A stretch of DNA of 64,000 nt from Sabethes cyaneus (GCF_943734655.1 NC_071355.1:28866964-28930963); one strand, 5' to 3'; counted from the first letter of the stretch, positions 21,895 through 34,296 are shown. Numbers and translations are program-made. Notes: generated from the letters alone by a model not told the origin.

Positions 21895-24500
21895 CCTTCA
21901 TGCAACAAATGGTGCTGCTTGGGAAACGCAGCGCTGACATTGCATCCGACCATCATCTTGTTATCGCTGAGATACGTCTGCGCGTCGCACGTGTCCAACG
22001 ACGGGAGGAGAAAGTTGGGTGCCGCTACGACGTCCGCCGATTGGAGAATCCTGAGGTGAAAGGGCCTTTGTTGAACAACTTGAATCTCGAGCCTCGGAGT
22101 TGCCACCTGGTGGAACCGTCGAAGAGCAATGGACCGGCATCAAGAACGCCCTTATCACGACCAGTGTTGAAACCCTCGGCAAAGCGCGCAATTGGCGGAG
22201 GGAGTGGATTTCGGATGAAACTTGGAGGAAGATCGACGAGCGGAGAGAGGCGAAAGCCGGCATTGAGCGAGCGCGGACCAGATCGGCTAAGACAGCTGCC
22301 CGTCAACGATACGCCGAACTGGAGAGGGCTGTTAAACGTGCTTGTAGGCGGGACAAGAGAGCCTGGACTAACTCCCTAGCCGAACAAGGAGAAACCGCCG
22401 CCGCCAATGGTGATATCCGTTTGTTGTACGATATTTCTCGCCGCCTTAGTGGTGCCAGGATGAATACAAAGATGCCGCTAAAGGACAGAGCTGGTCAGCT
22501 ATTGACTGACCGTACAGAACAGCTTAAGCGATGGACTGAACACTTTGAACAACTCTTCCGAGTTTCAAATGTCAGAGACCAACAAAACCAGCAGCGTACG
22601 ACGCCTACAGTTCGTCGAATAAATCGCGTGAACTCGGAGGCGCCATCGCTGGATGAAATTGTAGCAGCCATCAAGAGTATCCAATAGATCCAATCCAAAT
22701 CCAATAGAGCGCCAGGGATAGATCGTATTTCAGCCGAAATGCTCAAAGCTGACCCATCTTTGTCAGCCCAGATGATGCATCAGCTTTTCAGCAATATTTG
22801 GGAAACCGCAACTTATTATCCGGTGGACTGGATGCAGGGCATATTGGTCAAAGTCCCTAAGAAAGGAGACCTAACGGAATGCGGTAACTGGCGTGGCATC
22901 ACGTTGCTCTGTATTACTCTCAAAGTACTCTGTAAGGTAATCCTCAACCGGATCCAGGAGAAGATCGACGCTACTCTCCGGCGGCAGCAAGCTGGATTCC
23001 GTGCTGGCCGATCATGTGTAGACCATATCACAACGCTCCGCATTATATTGGAGCAGATCAACGAATTCCAGGACTCTCTTCTGCTGTTGTTCGTTGACTT
23101 CGAAAAGGCGTTCGACCGACTCAATCACGAAAACATCTGGGGCGCACTTAGGCGTAGGCGAGTTCCAGATAAGCTAGTCCATCTCATCGAGGCTCAGTAC
23201 GAGGCGTTCTCGTGCAAGGTTTTGCATGACGGCTGTCGTGCCCTTAGCCTTTCATTTCAGCGGCACGCTGAAAACTTGACTTTATTCGGCAAGTATATCC
23301 AACAGACTCATCCTTCAATTAAAAAAGGCCTGAGAAAAAGAGTATTTGTTTGCCCGCATATTTCCTTCTCGTTTCTTCCTACGCATTGCACTATTCTCGC
23401 GTCAACTGTATTCCTGTTTGTGTCCCCTTTCGCCGGCTGGCTGGGCGAATAATTTTGGATGCGTACTTGTATCAACACCCTAAAATCACTTATTACAAAT
23501 GACCGCATTTTAGCCTTAAAATCATTATTTGCATTTTACTTACAAATAAGATCTCCTTAAGTGTTTGCTATGATCCCTACAACGGCGTTTTGTCCGACCC
23601 CATAAGGGTTACTGTTGGCGTGAGACAAAGCTGCATTTTATCACCGCTTTTGTTTCTCATCGTTATGGATGAGATATTAGTTGGAGCAATTGACAGTAGA
23701 CCAAATCGAAGATTGCCTTGGAATCCTCTAACGATGGAGCAGCTAAATGACCTCGACCTAGCCGACGACATTGTCTTGCTCGCACAACGCCGAAACGATA
23801 TGCAGAACTAACTTGACCTCTCCGAGAGCTCCCAGGCAGCAGGTCCCACAATCAATGTAGCGAAAACTAAGTCTATGGTAGTGAACACTGACAATTCCAC
23901 CAACTTCACAGTAGCGGGACAACAAGTTGAGCAGGTAGACGTCTTTCAATATCTTGGTAGCTAAACAACGCCTGATGGTGGTACCAAGACTGATATAGCC
24001 ACACGGATCAGGAAGGCCAGGGGTGCCTTTGCAGGTCTGCGAAACGTTTGGCGCTCAAACCAGATCATTCTACGTACGAAAACCCGAATCTTTAATTCAA
24101 ACGTTAAAGGTATTCATTAACCGGTGCCTGTGATACATCATTTGTGCCTGGTGGTCTGATAACTGAATATCCAATGAGGAACTCCATCGTCGGTGTCATC
24201 AACAGCCGATAGCCACAGAAATTCGTGAACGTAGGTGAAAGTGGATCGGACACACCTTGAGGAAAGGAGCGAACGAGGTTTGCCGAGCAGCACTCGACTG
24301 GAATCCACAAGGACAGCGTAGAAGAGGCAGACCCAGAGGCTCATGGCGACGGAGCTTAGCCAACGACATCCGGGCTGTAGACGAGAACCTGTCCTGGCAA
24401 CAGGTAACAGCCATGGCGGGTAACCGTCAGCAGTGGAGATCTCTGATTTCATCCCTTTGTTCTGCCGGACCGGCGGACATGGACACATAACTAAGTAAGT
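21895..24500 (+). mobile_element. JAM1/RTE-like LINE, 5'-truncated and degenerate
   Basis: It starts in the endonuclease C-terminus (RSADIASDHHLVIAEIR). The linker (WISDETWRKIDERREAKAGI) follows, then RT: VPKKGDLTECGNWRGITLLC, QAGFRAGRSCVDHIT, LLLFVDFEKAFDRLNHENIW and, after a solo LTR, GVRQSCILSPLLFLIVMDEI with a decayed catalytic loop (LDLADDIVLL). The C-terminus is GRPRGSWRRSLANDIRAVDE. Stops and frameshifts include a short duplication at the stop near 22687. The 3' end is a TAAGTAAG-type tail at about 24488. This KKGDLTxCxNWRGI pattern is typical of mosquito JAM1/RTE elements (from memory). Confidence 0.85.
23234..23581. mobile_element. Solo LTR inside the JAM1-like reverse transcriptase
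   Basis: A 348-bp block begins TGTCGTGCCC and ends CCCTACA. It is flanked by a 5-bp duplication, ACGGC (23229-23233 and 23582-23586). Removal of the block and one ACGGC restores the RT frame as HDGVLSDPIRVTVGVRQ, which is the expected family sequence. TG...CA ends and a 5-bp duplication fit a BEL/Pao or gypsy LTR left by LTR-LTR recombination. The element family was not identified. Confidence 0.88.
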
Positions 24501-24569
24501 AAAGTTAATAAAATCACCAGATTTAGATGTTTAAGAGCTGAAAAAAGGTTTTTATTTCTAAACCTAAAC

Positions 24570-25562
24570 CACAGAGAACAGACTACCAGGTAATTGACAA
24601 AAAGTGTGTAAAAGGTTTTTATGTAATCTACGAGTAATCCTTCAATAGACCACCCCTCGAGCAGTAAGTGGCAAACTAATTGTTGATGTCGCTGCCGTCG
24701 CTGCTATGTAACTCCAGCACAAAGAAATCTCGCGTCACTTTTCATTTCGTCCAATGTAACAAATGTAAACAAATCCGGTTTATCACAACAAATTATTGCT
24801 CCTTTTAAACTCTATGTTATACAAAAACACCTACCCAAATAGAATTATTTTGAGGTTAAAAAATTAGCATTATCAAAATGTCCAATGTGCACATTCGAAC
24901 TGCGGATGACTGACTGTTACTTCGGTCGTTCTCATCTGATGTCCAAAGTGCAAAAAAAATCAAAACAAACCCAATCTGTACATTGGACGTTGAGCAAGTG
25001 AAAGTTTTTTTTCGCATTATTTATGCATTTTAAGTGAAACAAGCGGCCTAATATTGAAAAATAGCCTCGAAAATAGCGTAGCACGGCAACGCAGGTATTT
25101 TACGGTGATCTCGCTTAATTTATGTGCAATAGCCTGGAAAAATAACAACGTCCAAAGTACAGCATGAGATGGTAAACAGTCCAATGTAACTTTTTCCATA
25201 ATAAACCAAAACTGCTTAGTTTTAATTAGATTTTTAAAATCTCCGTTAAATATTGAATGTTATTATTCATCAACCACGTTGAGTGAATGACTGAAAATTA
25301 TTTCATTTTGAAACAATTTAAAGTTCAATTCGAAGAACTTCGATCTCGTTTTTCTCAATATGGTGGAATTGTTACATTGGACGAAATCAAAAGTGACGCG
25401 AGAAATATTGATAAAGGCACAGAGAACAGATTAACAAGCTCGAAGGAAGTAATCGATTTTTTGTGTGTAAAATCTGTCGATGGCGCCTTCCAGAAATAGT
25501 ATGCCAAACGCATCAAAAAATATCCATGTACCTTTATCAATATTTCTTTGTGCATGGAGTTA
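24570..25562. mobile_element. Rearranged CACAGAGAACAG-family copies with an insertion
   Basis: 24570-24728 matches the left part of the element at 17243. After a 674-bp insertion (24729-25402), the sequence resumes with 'aaatattgataaagg' and then runs into an inverted copy of the family's right half (25417-25562, from CACAGAGAACAG to gtaactc). This suggests insertion of one copy into another, or an inversion. Confidence 0.65.
24729..25402. mobile_element. 674-bp element with about 34-bp inverted ends
   Basis: The left end CTCGCGTCACTTTTCATTTC is inverted at 25383-25402, and the match continues through 'gtccaatgtaacaa'. AAAT occurs on both sides (24725-24728 and 25403-25406), and the family copy at 19650 reads 'aaagaaatattgataaag', so AAAT is a 4-bp duplication. 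No transposase frame was found. Confidence 0.75.
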
Positions 25563-25998
25563 CACTGTAAAAAAACAGCACGTTCGATCCAAATGCCACC
25601 TACACTTGAAAGTCAATAATGATGAACACTTCAATTTCATTTGTAAATCCCTACACATTCCAAGTGGAATTCACATCACTTTCGAGTGCTTTGGCACTCA
25701 CACACTTCAAGTGACAGGCATATGACTTCGATATGCAAGGTACCAAACAATCAAATGTGTTTACACTTGAATTCGTGCTCACTGTAAAAAACAGCACTTT
25801 CGATCCAAATGCCACCTACACTTGAAAGTCAATAATGGTGAACATTTCAATTTCATTTATAAATCCCTACAAATTCCAAATGGAATCCACTATCCACTTT
25901 CGAGTGCTTAGGCACTCACACATTTCAAGTGACAGGCATATGATTTCGATATGCGAGGTACCAAACAATCAAATGTGTTTACACTTGAATTCGTGCTA
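25563..25998 (+). repeat. Two tandem units of about 217 bp
   Basis: Each unit begins cactgtaaaaaacagcac and shares 'aatgccacctacacttgaaa', 'ggcatatgattt' and 'tcaaatgtgtttacacttga'. The head motif resembles MITE termini (the segment tttttacagtg occurs near 34582). No coding potential was seen. Confidence 0.75.
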
Positions 25999-26319
25999 TA
26001 TGCTAAAGCACATAACATTCAAGTGTGAACCACTTTATACACACGTGAGTAATAAGTTCAGTGTCAGTTTATCGTAAACAATATGGCAGTAGTGAAAAGA
26101 TATGCTGCTGCTTGCAGATAAATTTGGTTCTGCTGCATATTTCTGTCTTTAGCGGTAGGATAATTATTGATCAATTTGTAAATAATGCAATTTATAATCG
26201 GTTTCATTTTGTTTCCAGAGCGTCGCGTAGTCACTATCAAGATTTCCGGCAAAAGTTCTTGTGGCTGCGGGATCTCTTCCGGTTAGGTGAGCGGAATGCA
26301 ATCGCCGCCCTGTCCGCTA

Positions 26320-26679
26320 CCGTGTCGAATCTCAAAAGTTAGCCCACTATGGAGGAGCGAGAGACATTACTGTAGGGGCAGTATTTCTGGCCTACGGTTT
26401 CAAGGTATTTTTACTACTGTACACATATTACTGATTTTTAATTTAAAACGGTATTTAATACCGTTTCAGCTTGGATCAATTACAGGGCGGTGGCGGCGGC
26501 CAAGAATTCATTTCGATAAATGGACAATCGACAATCATCCAGTGTATAGAACAGCAGCATACTCATCTTTAGTTGAACTTTTCGTGGTGCAAGCAGTGGT
26601 AGCGCCTACAGGCAAACAGTTGATCCCGAGAAAAAACGAGCAGCCATCTATACCCGTTTATCGTTGCGACTATCCTTAA
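26320..26679 (+). CDS. Unidentified short spliceable coding segment
   Basis: A frame reading LAHYGGARDITVGAVFLAYG ends at 26404 before a GTATTT donor. An acceptor (ccgtttcag) precedes 26470, where the frame continues LGSITGRWRRPRIHFDKWTI and ends at a stop at 26677-26679. The joined 3' portion is about 95 residues. I do not recognise the family and could not fix the start; weaker upstream exon-like pieces lie at about 26082-26283. The unspliced frame from 26287 is also open. It may be a small gene, a remnant or chance. Confidence 0.3.
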   Translation, partial: PCRISKVSPLWRSERHYCRGSISGLRFQGIFTTVHILLIFNLKRYLIPFQLGSITGRWRRPRIHFDKWTIDNHPVYRTAAYSSLVELFVVQAVVAPTGKQLIPRKNEQPSIPVYRCDYP

Positions 26680-27149
26680 CTTCTACGCTAGAGCAATGAG
26701 TAAAAATGTTTTTTTTGCTTATTTAAAAACACCCACTTTTACGGGGATCAACCGTGGAACATCTGAGTTTCAGTTTCAGGATAATGGACAAAACCGAGGT
26801 AATTTTTCTGTTTTCTTCTGTCGTTCATTATTTTTAATCATATTATTATATTCTTTCTTTAACCTGATATAAAATTGATAACTAACAGGATATCGTTACA
26901 AATAATCAAACAAATTACAAATTTTATTGAAATTTTTACTTTACTATATTTACAAACAATTTAGCTAATTTGTATATTTTAGCATGTGCATTTATGAGCT
27001 TAGTGAATGGTCTGCAAACAAACGAATTAATCGTAATCTAAGCATATGTTCGATTGTGTCAATCAGTTAGCAATTGACAATAACAGGTAGAGGTGCAAAA
27101 ATTGTTATATTTCCTGTTTAATAATAGTCTATACCTATAAAGAAGCATT

Positions 27150-29276
27150 TCTGTCTGTCTGTCTGTCTGTCTGTATGTTCCTTATAGAATCGAAAACTAC
27201 TGAACCAATCGGCATGAAAATATGCATGTAGAGGTTTTTTGGGGCCAGGAAAGGTTTTAGTGATAGTTAGAAACCCCTCCCCCCACTAAGAGGGGGGGGG
27301 GGGCTCCCATACAAATGAAACACAAATTTCTGCATAACTCGACAACTAATCAAGCAAATAGAACAAAATTTGGCATGTGGGTGTTTTCGGTGACAAGAAT
27401 TTATTCTATGGTAAATTGAGACCCCTCCCCTCTTTATAAGGGGAGTTATAACTCCTCTCCTCTTTAAAAGGGGGGGCTTCCATACAAATTTCCTCATAAC
27501 TCGAGAACTAATCAAGCAAATGGAACCAAATTTGGCATGTGAAGGTTTTCGAGGGCAAGAATATTTTCTATAGTAAATTAGGACCCCTCCCCACTTTAAG
27601 AGGGGGGGCTCCTGTAACAAAGAAACACAATTTTCCTCATAACTTGAGAAGTAATTAAGCAAATGGAACTAAATTTGGCATGTGGGTGTTTTTGGAGACA
27701 AAAATTTTTTCTATAATGAATTGGGACCCCTCCCCGTTTTAGGAGGGGGGGATCCTATGCACATGAAATACAAATTTCCTCACAACTGAAGAACTAATCA
27801 AGCAAATGAAACAAAATTTGGCATGTGAAAGTTTTCGAGGGCAAGAATAATTTCTGTGGTGAATAAGGACCCCTCCCCACTTTAAGAGGAGGGGCTCCTA
27901 TACAAACTAAATACAACTTTCCTCATAACTCGAGTGCTAATCAAGCAAATGGAACCAAATTTGGCACGTGGGTGTTTTTGGAGACAAAATTTTTTTCTGT
28001 GATGAATTGGGACCCCTCCCCACTTTAGGAAGGGGGGCTCCTATACGAATGAAATGCAAAATTCCTCATAACTCGAGAATTAATCAAGCAAATGGAACCA
28101 AATTTGGCATGTGAAAGTTTTCGAGGGCATGAATATTTTCTATGGTGAATTAGAACCCCTCCCAACTTTAAGAGGGGGGGCTCCTATACAAATGAAATAC
28201 AAATTTCCTCATAACTCGAGAACTAATCTAGCAAATGGAACCAAATTTGGCACGTGGGTGTTTTTGGAGGCAAAAATATTTTCTATGGTGAATTAGGACC
28301 CCTCCCAACTTTAAGAGGGGGTGCTTCTACACAAATGAAATACAAATTTCCTCATAATTCGAGAACTAATCAAGCAAATGGAACCATATTTGGCTTGTGG
28401 GTGTTTTTGGAGGCAACCATTTTTTCTATGATGAATTAGGACCCCTTACCTTTTTAAGAGGGGGGGCTCTCATACAAACGAAATACAAATTTCCTCATAA
28501 CTCTAGAACTAATCAAGCAAATGGAACCAAATTTTTCATGTGGGTGTTTTTGTAGGGAAGAATATTTTCTATGGCGTATTTTCTATGGATTTCCCCACTT
28601 TAAGAGGGGGGGTGGGCTCCTATACAAATGAAAAACAAATTTCCTCATAACTCGAGAACTAATCAAGCAAATGGAACCAAATTTGACATGTAAGTGGTTT
28701 TGGATGCAAGATTTTTTTCTATGGTGAATTGAGACCCCTCTCTTCTTTAGAAAGCGAGTTATGGCCCATCTCCCCTTTAAGAGGGTGGGCTTCCGTACAA
28801 ATGAAATGCAAATTTCCTCTTATCTCGAGAACTAATCAATCAAATGGAACCAAATTTAGCATGTGGAAGTTTTAGAAGGCAGAAATTTTTTCTATGGTGA
28901 ATTACGACCCCTTCCCCTTTTAAGAGGGGAGCTCCCATACAAATGAAATTCAAATTTCCTTATAACTTGAGAACTAATCAAGAAAATGGAACCAAATTTG
29001 GCATGTGGGAGATTTTGGAGTCTTGAATTTATTTTACGATAGTTAGAGACCTCTCACCCCTGTGGTAGGGGGATATGGACTCTCATACAAATAAAACAGA
29101 AATTTTTGCGAAACTCAAAAACTAATCAAACTCGAGAAATTCGAGACTCTTCCATAAAACATTAGTCAATACAAGACCACAAAAACTATCTATAGTAACA
29201 CTAGATCATTCAGGACAAGACGGTCGCGAGTGTTGCCGGTGACCCGCCGTCGGAAGCGCCGCCCACTGGGGGGCTT
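27150..29276 (+). repeat. 2-kb array of the 144-bp satellite
   Basis: It begins with a (tctg)n run at 27153, then a lead-in ('aaaactactgaaccaatcgg'). About a dozen units of about 144 bp follow, each with 'aactcgagaactaatcaagc', 'ttggcatgtgggtgttttt' and 'gacccctccccactttaaga'. It ends in the conserved G+C-rich tail (29200-29276, 'ggaagcgccgcccactgggg'). Units seem to alternate between 'gtgggtgttttt' and 'gtgaaagttttcgag' versions, hinting at a two-unit higher-order repeat. The ORFs present are repeat artefacts. Confidence 0.88.
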
Positions 29277-29379
29277 GCAAAACTCGAGATTGTGACAAAG
29301 ATCATCCGAGATTCATGATTTATGTACAACACAGGTTAATTTGTGGCAATACGAAGTTTGATTAGGTCTAAGGTTATGA

Positions 29380-29690
29380 GGAAATTTGTAATAATCTTCA
29401 AATGGGAGCCCCCCTCCTAAAGAGAGGAGGGGTCTCAGTTCACCATAGAAAAAAATTCTTACCTCCAAAAACCCCCACATGCCAAATTTGGTTCCATTTT
29501 CTTGATTAGTTCTCGAGTTATAAGGAAATTTGTATATTATTTGTATGGGAAACCCCCCTTTCTTAAAAGGAGAAGGGGTCTCATTGCACCATACGAAAAA
29601 TTCCTGCCTTCTAAAACCCCTACATGCCAAATTTGGTTCAATTTGCTTGATTGTATAGGAGCCCACCCTTTTTCGCCCTCCTTAATATTG
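29380..29690 (-). repeat. Inverted satellite units
   Basis: Two partial units of the same 144-bp family lie on the opposite strand immediately after the main array ('aaatttggttccattttctt' near 29480 and its repeat near 29625). The array and this block form a head-to-head junction at about 29280-29380. Confidence 0.75.
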
Positions 29691-30264
29691 GTCTCTTGCC
29701 CCCTCCATAAAATTGCTGGTCATTTTATCTATCCAACGACATATAAATTGTTCAGTTGCATTTAGTAGTTGAGTAGTTATTAGCATTTGAAATCTTTTAT
29801 TCAAACGTTACACTTTTATTTTCGTTTCCACAAAGTGCTACCCAGCCTCAGTATAGTAAACAAAGACGTAGTCCTACGTCAAAATTCCACTATTAATTTT
29901 ATTCACGACAGAAATACACGATGCAAAAACTGCTTAAAGATCGCCCAACGAGTCCAAGAAGAAAAATTATAGCGATGGTTATTAAGTCTATTACAACATT
30001 TATAAGTATAAGCGTTAACAAGTAACCAAGAGAAAACTCACGACAAAATATTAATCAACCACAAGAAGAGTATACCATAAAGCCTAATGCTGAGCGATTA
30101 ATTGCTGAGTTTTAAGATAAAAAAAACGAACGAAACCAAGCAAGCAACGAATTTCCATTCTTTCTGGTGGAAAACTTAAAAGTCCAAAGTCGGGTTAATT
30201 TTAAAATAAATATAACCTCATTAACTTCAAGAAAGTTTGAAATCGAATTAGGCTTACTTTTTCA

Positions 30265-31960
30265 GGACAATATAGGAATTCTCAAAACAACACCCAGTGG
30301 ATATGATTGCCGAGATAATTCCAAGTAACTCAGACGGGATTGGCCCCAGCAACCGTAGTCCGCACTCAGAAGCCGTTTCATCGCGAACAAGTCAACTGAA
30401 ATCGAAGGAATCTTCAAAAAAGCAGTTCAGTTTCGGTTGCACTGCCAACAGTAAACGTTCGAAAATTTGTTCCAACTCTAAAATCAAAGGAAAGCAAAAT
30501 GCAAAATTCCCCAAACAGAAGAGCAAAAAAATACACGATCCGCGAAAAGCGCAGGGCATCGAGAAGCAAAAGGCAAAAATAAAGCAAGAAATGAAGTCTA
30601 GCGTTCCACAGACAGTCGAGAAGGGTATCATCCGAAAACGACTCGAAGAGATCCGGAAAAACAGCGGAATGCTGATCAGTAAAAATGTTCAAAAACGTTC
30701 CCTCTCGGAAGCACTACCTTCGTCTGGAGGTGTTGGAAGTCATTAACCGATAGCTTTAGCTCCAAGATGACTAGTAAAGATCTCGCCAACAAAACATTTA
30801 CATCTATCTCTTCGTTACCAATTACGTACTTGTTTTAGTGGTTTGCTAATCAATGCGAAAGTAACACAGTAGGCAAGAGATGATCGTTGCTTTAGAAACC
30901 AAATTTGTCGGAATTAATAGGGATCATGCGGAAGCCGGATGGAGTGGTTTTGGTGGATGCGGTAATCAGCCCACTAGGAAGTCGGTGTATTGCCTGTGAA
31001 TCTAGAAGGAATTCTCCTGAAAAGGAAAATGAAATAGCTATTGATAAATCAAGTCACGAAATCGCTTCACACTGTTAAATAACAATTAAAGTTAGAAGTG
31101 CCGGCTATGACGTTACTGTCGGATTAGTCGTTGCAACCACCGACAACGTTTACGAATGAAAAGAAGGACAACAAAGTAACTCCAACATGGTTAAAACATA
31201 CGCTGCTTCAGCCAGGTCCGTAACCATTCATAATTGCCGTTCGCAAAAAGCTGGAAATGGCTTTCAACTCGAATCTTGAATCGCGAATCGGACATCCACG
31301 CAAAGCAACTATTCCACGCAAACAAAGCATCACGAACAACAGTCAAAGGTCTCTGAAATGCCTGCCTTATATTCGCAAACCCGTGGAAGATAGCAAAAGC
31401 GATCAGCATAACTCTTCAGTTTGTCGACAATCAAAATCGTATACTACGCCAAAAATTAGTTCAATAAACTTGGATTTGGTTTAGCATTATAAATGTAGAC
31501 CTTCCTGAACCATCGACTAGAACGCGACAAGTCTCCACTGGAATTACAGTATTGCAAAAAAGTGTTGGAAGCCTCTAACCGAAGTTCAGCTCAACCCATT
31601 CAGGACAATCAAAAGTTCTATTCTGCGCTTCAAAACACTCCAGGACCTATCGCTGCTGGTGAGCGGATTAAAATTCAAGATGAAATGACTCAAACAACCC
31701 CAATTCCGTCAGTGCCCAATGCATCCACTATTAATTCACTACACTGAAGATTCCGAGTGATCAGAAGCTCAGAAAACCATTACCACCGTATCTACATTGG
31801 CGAAAGGCAATTCAGAATAGATTAGTCACAGTTCATCGTATAGAAGTACTACAACTAGCACAACTTCAACAACGATTAACGCCACCGAAAGTAGCCCCAG
31901 CTAAACGTGTGAAATCAGTGATTCGCATGCTTCCTTAGAAACCACCCAAGTAACCAGTGA
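30265..31960 (+). pseudogene. Decayed unidentified coding region
   Basis: An acceptor-like site (tttttcag) precedes 30265. A frame from 30297 runs 149 codons with a Lys/Ser-rich, nuclear-looking composition (KQKAKIKQEMKSSVPQTVEK). Past its stop the coding look continues through several frames: DSFSSKMTSKDLANKTF, MRKPDGVVLVDAVISPLGSR (about 30925-30985), a segment near 31260-31480, and KPLPPYLHWRKAIQNRLVTV (about 31775-31840). Multiple frameshifts and stops argue for a pseudogene, or for an exon-poor region whose real splicing I cannot resolve. The family is not recognised. It may belong with the exons at 33.2-33.8 kb. Confidence 0.4.
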
Positions 31961-33211
31961 GCACTTAAAGAAGCAGAAATCTAGCTTTTTATTAGCCTAT
32001 GGTGCACACCATATCGTGCAGCATAGTTCAATATGCCTATAAAAAGCTGCTAGAAAGCCGGTTTTGGCGAAATATCCGGCTACATTAGTGCTTGGAGCTC
32101 TACAAAAGTCATAAAACGTAACGCCTGTTGCGTAACGGTAAAACGTCAAACATAAAAAAATGCGAAAAATATATTGTACATCCTTTTTTATCTTCCCTCT
32201 CTGTTATGCTTATATATGGCGTACTTTGTTGACGTTTCAAGATTGCTTTTTGTTATTTTCTTTATCGGTTAGAATTGAACCGCCAGCCAATCTGTCGATA
32301 GGAATAGGAATAGAGGAGTAGGACAACGCCTTTACCAATTGATCTGTAAACGGTAGTTGCGAGTCAGCTGCCAATAGCTCTACTTAAATTACCGAAATTC
32401 TTAACTCGGATGTTTGATTTGCTTATCAAGGCGGAATGGAGGGAAAGATTTTGTTTTTCACATATCTTCCATAAGTTGCGCTTTGGGAGAATTACCTACC
32501 TTTTATTTTCTTTTTATGTGATGGCATACATGTATAGAAATATTTCTTGCATATTATCCGTATGCATATGCCCTATAGATTCGTGTTGATGTTTATTTAA
32601 TCGGCGGTGCAGGATTTTGCGTAAGACAAAAAGAGAGGGAAGCATTTTTTCTGTTATCACGCGTACGTTCGCAAGGAGATTTCCTGCAAGTGTAAGCAGT
32701 GTTCAAAATCTCTTTTGATGCCGGTAACGGCAATAAAGCTTGCTTAGAGCATCTAATCAGCTTTTCATAGTGCTTCAAGTAAATATTAATTCAGCATTGA
32801 GAATGCCATTTTAAAGCTGCTATGCTTTGACAATGCTGAATTATATCTGGCAGCATGTAACTTGCAAATTTAGAGCAGCTTTCAAGCTTAATTCAGTGCT
32901 TAGCGGTTACCTGGGCAGACCTCTAGAAACCTCAACTTTCCCGATAGTCATCATACCAGTGCTCCCCCGCCGGAGGAATATTCGCTGTGTTTTAAAGAAA
33001 GCTTGCAATGTCACTCGAAAAACCATCCTGCCAAGCATCTAACGAAATTTCTGCAATTAAGAATAAACTGCAATTCTTGTACGTCTCGAGAGGGAATGGG
33101 GTGGACTGAACAAACAAGTAATGTCATAATTTGAATGTACCTTTGTGTAAATAACTATATAGTAATATTCTATTTACAGTTTTCATAAACTTTCTCTGTA
33201 CACATCTAGGA

Positions 33212-33807
33212 CAAGGAATAGCGCACGCTTGCCAATTATCACCGAAATCAGTGAGCAATTTAAATTTGTTTTCATCGAACAGGTTACAAGAATCCGGAGG
33301 AGGTGCATCCGCTCTGTCCAAAATCATTTTAGCGTCCTGTCCAAGCCGCATCCTAGCCTCGTGAAAGTTAAAGATGACCACGACAGTGACGACTTCGATA
33401 TCAAACACGCTGCATCTTCATTTGTCGATGGTACCGTGCATGGTGTGGAACTGGAACCGAACGATAGGGTTAGTAGCCAATTGTGTGTGTCCTAACAAGT
33501 CTAATTAACTTTTATTTTGATATCAGCCGATACTGCTGGATGTGCTTAGAAAGCGAACATGTCCAGCCGAAGTCCATTCTCTTCAACGAACGCTACTAAG
33601 CTACAAAGAAACGAAAGACTGCTTCCAAATTTACGCCAACGACGACTGCTACTCGTCATTAAGTAGCAATTGGTAAGAACAATAGTTTATGGTACCAAAA
33701 TCAATTACTATTATTTCCTTTTTCACATTTTCAGTGATCTGATCAAGGATGCCATTTCGCTTGGCCATTGCCTCTGGATAAATCATCGACAGCATCGACA
33801 ACATTAG
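33212..33807 (+). CDS. Candidate 3' exons of an unidentified gene
   Basis: Three pieces splice cleanly in phase: about 33212-33468 (acceptor catctag, ending EPNDR before GTTAGT), 33527-33672 (PILLDVLRKRTCPAEVHSLQ to SSNC) and 33735-33807 (DLIKDAISLGHCLWINHR then a stop). The introns are 58 and 62 bp. Acceptors tatcag and ttttcag and donor gtaaga are good. I cannot name the family, and the 5' exons are not found. The minus-strand frame over 33124-33408 competes but lacks splice support. Confidence 0.4.
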
Positions 33808-33838
33808 GAAGGTTCTTATTACATTTTAATATTATGTA

Positions 33839-34053
33839 CCGTGCAAGCAACATATTCAAAACAGTGCCTAATTCTGAAAAGTCTCATTATTCATAAATAT
33901 TGACAAAATTCTAGTTATATAAACAAATTAATCACTACATCTGATGATTTCATATTACTAAAATGGTTTAAATAGCTAGAGTTTTGTCAATATTTAAGAT
34001 AAATTTGCAGCTGTTCAGAATTAGGCACTGCTTTGAATATGGTGCTTGCACGG
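33839..34053. mobile_element. 215-bp fold-back MITE with TA target
   Basis: The arms start CCGTGCAAGCA and end TGCTTGCACGG. They pair through 'acagtgcctaattctgaa' and 'ttgacaaaattctag'. TA flanks both sides (33837-33838 and 34054-34055). It lies 31 bp past the candidate stop codon at 33807 and could supply a hairpin to a 3' UTR. Confidence 0.8.
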
Positions 34054-34296
34054 TATATTCATTAATTGATTTCAATAAAAATTGCATTGTTAGAAGTAAA
34101 AGCTATACTATTTTATTAATTATATCACATTGCCTAATCATATGCCAACACCACAAAACCCAAATTGTCGCATTTGGCTGTCATATAAAATGTCATACGA
34201 AATCCAAAGTGAAAACCATTTAATTTTCATAAACAATGCATTGCGTATTCAACAAAAAGCATTTAAGATCCAATAATAGAACCTTTAATATTCATA

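Noticed and set aside
27267..29765. Several ORFs inside the satellite array
   Set aside because: They repeat the satellite sequence in frame and carry no independent coding evidence.
33124..33408. Minus-strand gene of 94 codons
   Set aside because: It overlaps plus-strand exons with good splice sites and has no supporting neighbours; its open frame looks like a shadow.
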